From Stakelama pacifica (GTDB taxonomy: Bacteria > Pseudomonadota > Alphaproteobacteria > Sphingomonadales > Sphingomonadaceae), in the NCBI RefSeq assembly GCF_004361835.1, contig NZ_SNWD01000012.1:45369-109368 (forward strand): DNA of 64,000 nt, in the 5' to 3' direction. Below the pieces are notes generated by a model, which ran no database searches, was not told where the DNA came from, and saw nothing but the letters and a program-made list of their open reading frames with translations. Position 1 is the stretch's first letter; each line of letters begins with the position of its first letter. Positions 57,789 through 64,000 of the stretch are shown piece by piece. The translations under genes were made by a program, and so were the position numbers.

Positions 57789-58560
57789 TCAGGCGACGCG
57801 GCTATCGGGCGGCAGATTGAGGACCTTGCGGCCAGCGGAAGCGGCGGCGTGATCCCGGAGTAAATCGCCCGAAAATGCAATATGCTCCCAGCCAACAGGG
57901 GAGGTATGGCAAGAAGATCATCAGGCACCGCGACCGCCGCTGATCGCAGATGTTGAGCGGCGGCGTCCATGTAGATCGTGTTCCAATGACGATCGCGGCG
58001 ATGACCAGGTTGAGGCCGGATGCCCGATATTGTTGCGCCTCATGGCTGCGGTCGATGATACGGCCCTGGCGGAAGGTGTAGATCGCCTGCGTCAGGGCAT
58101 GGCGTTGTTCGCTGTTGTTGAGTCCGGGATGGCATCGCCGACGCAGATCGGGGTTTTCGAGCCAGTCGAGCATGAACAGCGTCCGCTCAATCTTGCCGAT
58201 TTCCTGTAGCGCGACGTCGAGCTGGTTCTGCCGCTCATAGGCGGCGAGCTTCGGGAGCATGATTGATGGGGCGACGTGGCCGGCCTTGATCGATCCTACG
58301 AGGCGCAGCACGTCATCCCATTGCTCGCCGATGATGTCGGTGCGGATACGCTTGCCCAACAGCGGGGTGATGGACGGATAGGCCGTGACCGGCGCGATCG
58401 GCGCGAGCCGTCTGTCGGGAAAGTCGCGCAAGCGCGGGCAGAAACGAAATCCCAGCATGGCGCACAGGGCGAAGACATGATCGGTCGCCCCGCTGGTGTC
58501 GGTGTAATGCTCGGCGATTTTCAGTTCGGTGCCGTGGCTGGTGAGGCCGGCCTCAGACCC
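57789..58560 (-). pseudogene. Degraded Tn3-family transposase, C-terminal part
   Basis: From about 58560 the minus strand reads GLTSHGTELKIAEHYTDTSG, then DHVFALCAMLGFRFCPRLRD and EQWDDVLRLVGSIKAGHV, the second Asp and Glu regions of a TnpA different from the active one. The N-terminal two-thirds are missing, and frameshifts after GLNLVIAA break the end; the original C-terminus (KVLNLPPDSRVA, stop at 57789) is in another frame. A TACGCTAA string at 57749 may mark the old transposon end. Confidence 0.82.
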
Positions 58561-58604
58561 GGTTCTTGCGCTCGATCGGCAGCAAGTCTTGGGCTAAAGA
58601 CGGT

Positions 58605-58727
58605 GATGCGGCGCGTGAAGTCGCGCCGGCGATCGGCGTGTCGATACCTACACTCTACCGACATATTCCGGCGTCGGCGCAGAATGGGATCGGCGCGGAG
58701 GGAGAAGGGGATGAATCCCAGCAATGA
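58605..58727 (+). pseudogene. Serine recombinase remnant
   Basis: 41 codons reading REVAPAIGVSIPTLYRHIP and onward match the last part of the recombinase at 51977-52567, with scattered substitutions. The catalytic domain is absent. It abuts the degraded tnpA in opposite orientation, so both probably came from one decayed Tn3-family element. Confidence 0.8.
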
Positions 58728-58783
58728 AGTATTGGGCGAGGCCCTTGGTCTTCTCGATCTGACGCTAAGCCCAGTAGGAACGA

Positions 58784-58972
58784 TCAAGCCTGATGCGAGA
58801 CCAGGGAAGGATTGCTAACGGCTAAGCCGCTGCCGAAGACGATCGCATCCTCGACAAAGCCGGTGCCGGTCTGGCCAAAACGCCGCATGGACCACCTGCG
58901 CGCCGCAAGGCCGGCGTGGGAGGACGCCAGCGCTGCGCCAACTGCAATAACAGCACCCAACACGCGCTTGTC
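58784..58972 (-). pseudogene. DUF4126-family membrane protein, C-terminal part
   Basis: Minus-strand codons DKRVLGAVIAVGAALASSHA through SNPSLVSHQA with stop at 58784-58786. They rejoin in frame with the N-terminal half at 6552-6832 when TTGTC is counted once. The codons before DK in the present sequence come from the transposon end. Confidence 0.78.
58968..58972. repeat. Inner flank TTGTC (left of transposon copy B)
   Basis: Same five bases as 6552-6556; together they are the donor-plasmid duplication of the original transposon insertion. Confidence 0.85.
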
Positions 58973-59012
58973 GGGGGGCGGTGAGAGGATGGTCAAAAAC
59001 GTACGCTAAGCG
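58973..59012 (+). repeat. Left terminal inverted repeat of transposon copy B
   Basis: Same 40 bases as 1618-1657. Confidence 0.88.
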
Positions 59013-60135
59013 GATCGCGACGATTGAAGGCTTGCCGCAATTGCCCTGCAGCACGTGTGATCGCACCTTCGTAGTCACCGAAGGCCAACGCCACCGCCTC
59101 CGACTGCTTTTGGACCCTTTCAGGATGTCGTGCGAACGCCCGGTCGATCACATCGAGAACATCGTCAGTTCCGGACCCGACCTCCCCCAGATGCCAACCA
59201 GCGTAGCGTGAATCGTCCTTCCAGTTTGCACCATGTGCATTGAGGAACGCCACCGGCCGGGGCGTTGTAAGGAATTCGTATAGCTGGCTCGACATGTCAC
59301 CCAGATAAATACTGGCGGCCCGCGTGTAGGTCATGTCGAAGAGCCTGGGTGAATCGAGATCCACAATGATGTGTCCTGGCTCTGAAAGCTTCTGCCATTT
59401 CGCCCGGGAGACCGCATCCAGGTTCTCGAAAGCGCGGATGTGAGGCGCAAAGATCAGATTAAATCGCTCCTGCTCGCGAAAGCGGGCGATGACGTCCCGA
59501 GCCAGACTGATTGACGAGATGGAGCGATCAAAATGGGGATTGTAGACGACGATCGGTCGATCATTATCGAACAATCGCGATCCGGCAGGCATGGTTCGCA
59601 AATAATCCATCTTTATGTAGCCGACTGCTGAAAGCTTTTTCCTGTCGATGCCTTGCGCTACCGCTCGCTCGATATCCTTCTGCCCGGCGACAAAGATGAA
59701 GTCGAAGGCGCGCAGCCTCACTTCCGAAGACGGCGCGCGATCGCCAGCCCCGTGACGAAAATGTATGAGCGGGCGGCGCCATCCCAAACACCGCAAAGCC
59801 GCGGAGGTGCGCTCCGGAACGATGATTGCATGTGAATTCCGGAGCAACCATCGGATCTTCGCCAGCAAGGGGCCTTTCGCCGACGATTGAATGCCCGTCA
59901 ATCGGGCCGCCATCCTGCTTGCCCAGGGCCACGTAATTTGCGTTACCTTCATCGTGCCTGCGCCCATGGTCTCGGCAACCTTGAGCAAAGCGGTGGCCGT
60001 GCGTTCATCGGCGCAAATGCATTCAACGGCTATATTGGGATGACGCAGGCTGATCGCAGCGGCCACGGGCGCCAGGTGCAAGACCTGATGCTCTCCACCG
60101 ATAAAGACAAAAGCCAGATTTTTCGAGAATGTCAT
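58993..60135 (-). CDS. Transposon passenger, second copy (GT-B / CDP-glycerol transferase-like)
   Basis: Identical to the protein of 1638-2780 (380 residues). Both copies are intact, so the fused replicon carries two doses of this gene. It starts three bases after the tnpR stop and ends inside the transposon's left inverted repeat. Function inferred as for copy A: a cytoplasmic surface-polymer transferase, substrate unknown. Confidence 0.7.
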   Translation of the reverse strand: MTFSKNLAFVFIGGEHQVLHLAPVAAAISLRHPNIAVECICADERTATALLKVAETMGAGTMKVTQITWPWASRMAARLTGIQSSAKGPLLAKIRWLLRNSHAIIVPERTSAALRCLGWRRPLIHFRHGAGDRAPSSEVRLRAFDFIFVAGQKDIERAVAQGIDRKKLSAVGYIKMDYLRTMPAGSRLFDNDRPIVVYNPHFDRSISSISLARDVIARFREQERFNLIFAPHIRAFENLDAVSRAKWQKLSEPGHIIVDLDSPRLFDMTYTRAASIYLGDMSSQLYEFLTTPRPVAFLNAHGANWKDDSRYAGWHLGEVGSGTDDVLDVIDRAFARHPERVQKQSEAVALAFGDYEGAITRAAGQLRQAFNRRDPLSVRF

Positions 60136-60138
60136 AGG

Positions 60139-60816
60139 TTATGTGACTGACCGCGCCTTGCGGGCGAGAAGCTTTTCCCCATCTGCCCTGATCTCCCCTT
60201 TTGGTGTGACGTGACGATAAAGCGTTTGCCTCGTGATACCGAGTTCGGCGCATAGTTCGGCGACCTTGGTTTCCGGCTTTCCCATGGCTGCTTGGGCGAG
60301 ACGCAGCTTGGCAGGCGTCATTTTGAAAGGCCGTCCGCCGTGCCGACCCCGTGCGCGGGCGGAGGCGAGTCCGGCGCGGGTGCGCTCGACGATCAACTCG
60401 CGCTCGAACTCGGCGAGGCCGGCGAAGATCGCGAAGATCAGCCGGCCGTTGGCGGTAGTGGTGTCGATCGACGCGCCTTCGCCCGCCAGCACCTTGAGGC
60501 CGATCTGTCGCTTCGTCAGCTCGCCAACCAGGTTGACGAGATGGCGCAGGTCGCGCCCTAACCGGTCGAGCTTCCACACGACCAGCGTATCGCCGCGCCG
60601 CAGCGCCTTGAGGCAGGCATCGAGACCGGGGCGCGTGTCACGCCGGCCCGATGCGGCGTCCTCATAGATGTGGTCGGGATCGACGCCGGCCGCGACCAGT
60701 GCGTCACGCTGGAGGTCATGGACCTGGCTGCCGTCTGCCTTAGACACTCGTGCATAGCCGATCTGTGTTGTCACATATACGTCCGTTCGCGTGACGGAGC
60801 GGGATCGCTTCGTCAT
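60139..60816 (-). CDS. tnpR: Tn3-family resolvase, second copy
   Basis: Identical to 2784-3461, including the YARVS catalytic serine, LDRLGR and the C-terminal HTH. With two apparently functional resolvase genes and two res sites in direct orientation, resolution to separate replicons would be expected. The alternative GTG start is at 60774. Confidence 0.9.
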   Translation of the reverse strand: MTKRSRSVTRTDVYVTTQIGYARVSKADGSQVHDLQRDALVAAGVDPDHIYEDAASGRRDTRPGLDACLKALRRGDTLVVWKLDRLGRDLRHLVNLVGELTKRQIGLKVLAGEGASIDTTTANGRLIFAIFAGLAEFERELIVERTRAGLASARARGRHGGRPFKMTPAKLRLAQAAMGKPETKVAELCAELGITRQTLYRHVTPKGEIRADGEKLLARKARSVT

Positions 60817-60903
60817 CGATCTACATTGTGTCACATAACCCGTCTTCTGGTCTATGCTCCGTGAACAGGTCTGCTTTCCTGTTTCGTGACGAACAGGACA
60901 CCA
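60775..60903. other. Candidate res site, second copy
   Basis: Same sequence as 3420-3548, with TGTCACATA direct repeats; direct orientation relative to copy A. Confidence 0.55.
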
Positions 60904-63873
60904 ATGCCGACCAAGACTATCCTGTCGCCAGCACAGCGTGCGGCGATCTTCGATCCGCCTCTCGATCGTGCGACGATCGAACGGCTCTACACGCTCGGTC
61001 CCGACGATCTGGTGCAGGTGGCGCGACGTCGTCGCGGGGCCAACCGGATCGGCTATGCGGTGCAGCTCTGCTACCTGCGCCATCCTGGGCGCGGGCTGCT
61101 AATGGGCGAGAACGTGCCCGACACCATGCTGGCGCTGCTCGCCGACCAGATCGGATGCGAGGCGAACGACTTCACCGGCTATGCCATGCGCCTCACGACG
61201 CTGCGCGAACACCGTGCCGAGATCGAAGCCCTGCTCGGTCTGCGTGCCTTCGCGCGGGTGGAAGTGCGAGCTATGCTGGCGCTGGGATCGGAGATCGCGG
61301 CCTCGACCGATAGGGGCGAAGCGATAGTCACCGGGATGGTCGATCGCCTTCGGACGGATCGTATCGTGCTGCCGGCGGCATCGACGCTGGAACGGCTCGC
61401 GCTCATTGTGCGGACACGGGCGCGCAAGGCAGCCCATGCCAATCTGATCCGCGACTGTTCGGCCGAGCAGGAAGCCGCGCTCGACCATCTGATCGGCTCC
61501 GACGACCGCGGCCGTACCCGACTCGGGTGGATACGCGAGTGGCCGGAAGCACCATCGGCCGCCAACCTGAAGGGGATCGTCGAACGGCTCGACATGGTGC
61601 GCGACATCGGGATCGTGGCCGATCGGGCACGGCGCATCCATGCCGCCCGCTATGCCGTCATCGCGCGAACCGCCGGCATCGCCACCGCACAGCACCTGCG
61701 GCGTCTCGAACGCCCGCGCCGGCTCGCGATGCTCATCGCTTCCATGATAGAGATGGAGGCAGCGCTAACCGACGCCGCGCTGGTCATGGTCGAGAAGATG
61801 GTCGGTGGGCTGTTCCGCCGCGCCGACCGCACCCGGTCCGACCGGCTGCTCGGCCAGGCACGGATGTTGAAGGACACCGCGCGCTTCCATGCCCGGCTCG
61901 GTCGCCTGCTGGTCGATGCCCGTGCGAGTGGGCGCGATGTCTTCCGCACGATTGACGCCCAGGTGGGCTGGGATAAGCTAGAACGCAGCATCCGCTTCGC
62001 CGAGGATCTGACGCGCGCGGCAGATGATGGCCTGGAGGAAGTGGTCGAGCGCTATCCCGCCGTGCGACGGTTCTCCCCGACCTTCCTCGCCGCCTTTACC
62101 TTCCGCACCGCACGATCGGGCGATCCGCTGCTCGGCGCAATCGAGGTATTGCGAACGATGTACCGCGACGGACGTTCGGTCCTGCCGAAGCGGGTGCCGA
62201 CCAGCTTCATCAAGCCGCGCTGGCGCAAGGTGGTGCAACCGACGGAAGGAGCGATCGACCGGCGCGCCTATGAGATCGCGGTGATCGTCCACCTGCGCGA
62301 ACGGCTCGGCTCGGGCAGTATCTGGGTGGACGGCAGCCGCGCCTATCGCACGCTCGACGACTATCAGCTGCCGGTGCCCGCCTTCGAGGCCATGCGCGCC
62401 AGTGGCGATCTGCGCCTGGCTGTACCGACCGACTTTCCCGAATGGTACGAGGAACATCGCACCCTGCTGGCGCGGCGCATGACCGAGGTGGAACGCGGAG
62501 CCGCAGCTGGCGAACTGGTCGACGTGACGATCGAGCGCGGGCAGTTGCTCATATCACCGATCCGGCGATCCCCGTCCGACGATGCCGAGGCGCTGAAGGC
62601 GCGGCTCTACGCGATGCTGCCGCGCGTCCGCATCACTGACCTGCTGGTCGAGGTGGCCGCATGGTCGGGCTTCACCGATCGCTTCGTCCATGCGCGCAGC
62701 GGCGCACCCGCCTCCGACCCATCGGCGCTGATGGGTGCGATCCTCGCCGATGCGACCAACCTGGGCCTCGGGCGTATGGCGGAGAGCTCGCGCGGATTGA
62801 CGCTGGCCCGCCTGCGCTGGACTGCCGAATGGCATGTCCGGGACGAAACCTATTTGTCGGCGCTGGCGGCGATCGTCGACTGCCACACCGCGCATCCGCT
62901 TGCGGCGGTCTGGGGACCGGGCGACACATCGTCGTCGGACGGGCAGTTCTTCCGCGCCGGCGGTCAGGGCGAGGCTCGCGCCGATCGCAACGCCCGCTAC
63001 GGCACCGAACCCGGCGTGCTGTTCTACACCCATGTCACCGATCGCTTCACCCCGTTCCACACCAAGGTCATCGCCGCCAATGCCGGTGAGGCCGCGCACG
63101 TCCTTGACGGCCTGCTCGACCATGAGAGCGAACTGGTCATCCGCGAGCATGCGACCGACACTGCTGGCGCGGTCGATCACGTCTTCGGCCTGTGCCACCT
63201 GCTCGGCTTCCGCTTTGCGCCGCGCATCCGCGACCTCAACGAACGCCGGCTATACGGTCTGTTGCCGCTCGATTCCTGGCCAACGCTGCGCCCGCTCGTC
63301 GCCGGGCCAGTCAACGTACGCGCGATCGAGGAGAACTGGGACGAGACGCTGCGCCTCGCAGCCTCGATCCGCGCTGGCACCGTCAGCGCCTCGGTCATGC
63401 TGCGCAAGCTGGCGGGCTTCCCGCGCCAGAACCCCGTCGCCCGGAGTTTACGCGAGATCGGGCGGGTTGAACGCACCTTGTTCATGCTCAACTGGTTCGA
63501 CGATCCCGAGCAACGACGCCGCACCGGCAGCATCCTCAACAAGGGCGAGGCCCGCAACGCGCTTGCCCGCGCCATCTTCTTCAACCGGCTCGGCGAACTG
63601 CGCGACCGCACTTTCGAGAACCAGCGCCATCGCGCTTCGGGCCTGACCTTGGTCACCGCGGCCGTCACGCTGTGGAATACCGTCTATCTTGATCGCGCCG
63701 TCCGGCATTTACGTGGAAACGGTATCGACGTGCCCGACCAAATGCTCGCCCACGTCGCCCCGCTGGGCTGGGAGCATGTCGGTCTCACCGGCGACTATCT
63801 CTGGGGCGAAATCGACAAACCCCGTGAGCGTTTCAGGCCGCTTCGCCTTCACCAGCAAAGCCAGAACGCTTAG
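60904..63873 (+). CDS. tnpA: Tn3-family transposase, second copy
   Basis: Identical to 3549-6518 (about 989 residues, complete DDE core). The GTG at 60886 is an alternative start. The stop lies in the right terminal repeat. Confidence 0.95.
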   Translation: MPTKTILSPAQRAAIFDPPLDRATIERLYTLGPDDLVQVARRRRGANRIGYAVQLCYLRHPGRGLLMGENVPDTMLALLADQIGCEANDFTGYAMRLTTLREHRAEIEALLGLRAFARVEVRAMLALGSEIAASTDRGEAIVTGMVDRLRTDRIVLPAASTLERLALIVRTRARKAAHANLIRDCSAEQEAALDHLIGSDDRGRTRLGWIREWPEAPSAANLKGIVERLDMVRDIGIVADRARRIHAARYAVIARTAGIATAQHLRRLERPRRLAMLIASMIEMEAALTDAALVMVEKMVGGLFRRADRTRSDRLLGQARMLKDTARFHARLGRLLVDARASGRDVFRTIDAQVGWDKLERSIRFAEDLTRAADDGLEEVVERYPAVRRFSPTFLAAFTFRTARSGDPLLGAIEVLRTMYRDGRSVLPKRVPTSFIKPRWRKVVQPTEGAIDRRAYEIAVIVHLRERLGSGSIWVDGSRAYRTLDDYQLPVPAFEAMRASGDLRLAVPTDFPEWYEEHRTLLARRMTEVERGAAAGELVDVTIERGQLLISPIRRSPSDDAEALKARLYAMLPRVRITDLLVEVAAWSGFTDRFVHARSGAPASDPSALMGAILADATNLGLGRMAESSRGLTLARLRWTAEWHVRDETYLSALAAIVDCHTAHPLAAVWGPGDTSSSDGQFFRAGGQGEARADRNARYGTEPGVLFYTHVTDRFTPFHTKVIAANAGEAAHVLDGLLDHESELVIREHATDTAGAVDHVFGLCHLLGFRFAPRIRDLNERRLYGLLPLDSWPTLRPLVAGPVNVRAIEENWDETLRLAASIRAGTVSASVMLRKLAGFPRQNPVARSLREIGRVERTLFMLNWFDDPEQRRRTGSILNKGEARNALARAIFFNRLGELRDRTFENQRHRASGLTLVTAAVTLWNTVYLDRAVRHLRGNGIDVPDQMLAHVAPLGWEHVGLTGDYLWGEIDKPRERFRPLRLHQQSQNA

Positions 63874-63906
63874 CGTACGTTTTCGACCATCCTCTCACCG
63901 GTCCCC
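63867..63906 (-). repeat. Right terminal inverted repeat of transposon copy B
   Basis: Same 40 bases as 6512-6551. Confidence 0.88.
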
Positions 63907-63911
63907 TGATA
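63907..63911. repeat. Target-site duplication TGATA, outer right
   Basis: Matches 1613-1617. It is the second copy of the target duplication made when the plasmid-borne transposon joined the IS3 gene. Confidence 0.85.
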
Positions 63912-64000
63912 GGGCTTGCCCGGCGCGATGTAGTGCCACTCGACATTGCGCTCCTTCGACCAGCGCAGGATCGCCATGCTGGTCAGCTCGGTGCCATTAT
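63907..64000 (-). pseudogene. IS3-family transposase OrfB, upstream part (runs off window)
   Basis: The minus strand from the window edge reads NGTELTSMAILRWSKERNVE and then WHYIAPGKPYQ, the IS3 OrfB integrase core around its second catalytic region. The continuation NGFVESFN is at 1342-1617 on the far side of the integrated unit. The N-terminal half and the remaining IS end lie beyond 64000. Confidence 0.87.

Larger units (their letters stand above)
6552..58972. mobile_element. Integrated conjugative plasmid body (57,355 bp with one transposon copy)
   Basis: The 52,421-bp segment between the two transposon copies has RepA with iterons, ParA/ParB, ssb, a VirB/VirD4 conjugation system, relaxase, MobC and a toxin-antitoxin pair, which is a complete self-transmissible plasmid. 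Adding one 4,934-bp transposon copy gives a 57,355-bp circle. Its ends at 6552 and 58972 are halves of one DUF4126 gene that rejoins in frame, showing the segment was circular. Confidence 0.88.
58973..63906 (+). mobile_element. Tn3-family transposon, copy B
   Basis: Direct repeat of 1618-6551 at an offset of 57,355 bp. All encoded proteins are identical and I noticed no base difference. Left flank TTGTC, right flank TGATA. Confidence 0.92.

Noticed and set aside
1618..63906. Composite transposon mobilising the 52-kb segment as cargo
   Set aside because: The bracketed DNA is a complete plasmid, and its ends rebuild one gene with a shared TTGTC, which fits a cointegrate or replicon fusion rather than a composite transposon that picked up chromosomal cargo.

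Overview
The window looks like high-GC alphaproteobacterial DNA, most likely a sphingomonad. This is inferred from the gene families present (VirB/VirD4 conjugation genes, ParB-type accessory proteins, DUF4142, MipA, DUF3768, NodT-type efflux lipoprotein) and from a GGAAC-N16-CGTT promoter typical of alphaproteobacterial EcfG sigma factors. No species call is possible from sequence reading alone.

The central observation is that the window appears to hold a whole plasmid fused into another replicon by a Tn3-family transposon. Two direct copies of a 4,934-bp transposon (1618-6551 and 58973-63906, exactly 57,355 bp apart) bracket plasmid DNA. The outer flanks of the pair are both TGATA and the inner flanks are both TTGTC. 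This is the arrangement of an unresolved replicative cointegrate, or of recombination between two resident copies. Joining the outer flanks restores an IS3-family transposase gene, itself inserted in rfbB of a rhamnose/polysaccharide locus. Joining the inner flanks restores a DUF4126 gene on a 57,355-bp circular plasmid.

Layout. Positions 1-1617 are the target replicon: end of a DUF1972 glycosyltransferase, rfbC, an rfbB stub and half of the IS3 element. Positions 1618-6551 are transposon copy A: a GT-B/CDP-glycerol-transferase-like passenger, tnpR, a res region and tnpA. Positions 6552-17403 are plasmid cargo: ohr/ohrR, an EmrAB-TolC-type efflux operon, a MipA-family protein, paired thioesterases, an orphan MCE protein, a TetR regulator and an ABC1 kinase. 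Positions 17532-30135 hold a DUF4142 protein, a Fic/VbhA-like pair, DUF3768, an HNH protein, a ParB-like accessory protein, an ArdC operon, ParDE, a nuclease and a primase-like protein. Positions 30231-43607 carry a VirB1-B11/VirD4 conjugation system in one direction. Positions 43608-52567 hold relaxase and MobC with a candidate oriT, parAB, ssb, an iteron origin with RepA, and a serine recombinase. Positions 52735-57707 hold an ECF sigma factor and a complete Mla/MCE lipid-transport operon. Positions 57789-58972 hold transposon debris and the other DUF4126 half. Positions 58973-64000 are transposon copy B and the other half of the IS3 gene.

The plasmid thus has its own replication, partition, transfer and addiction genes plus membrane and stress cargo. 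Three dispersed signal classes stand out. First, five copies of the palindrome GTGTGCCACGTGGCACAC (parS-like). Second, three copies of a structured leader with a compensatory base change, just upstream of minus-strand genes including ardC. Third, eight iterons on both sides of repA.
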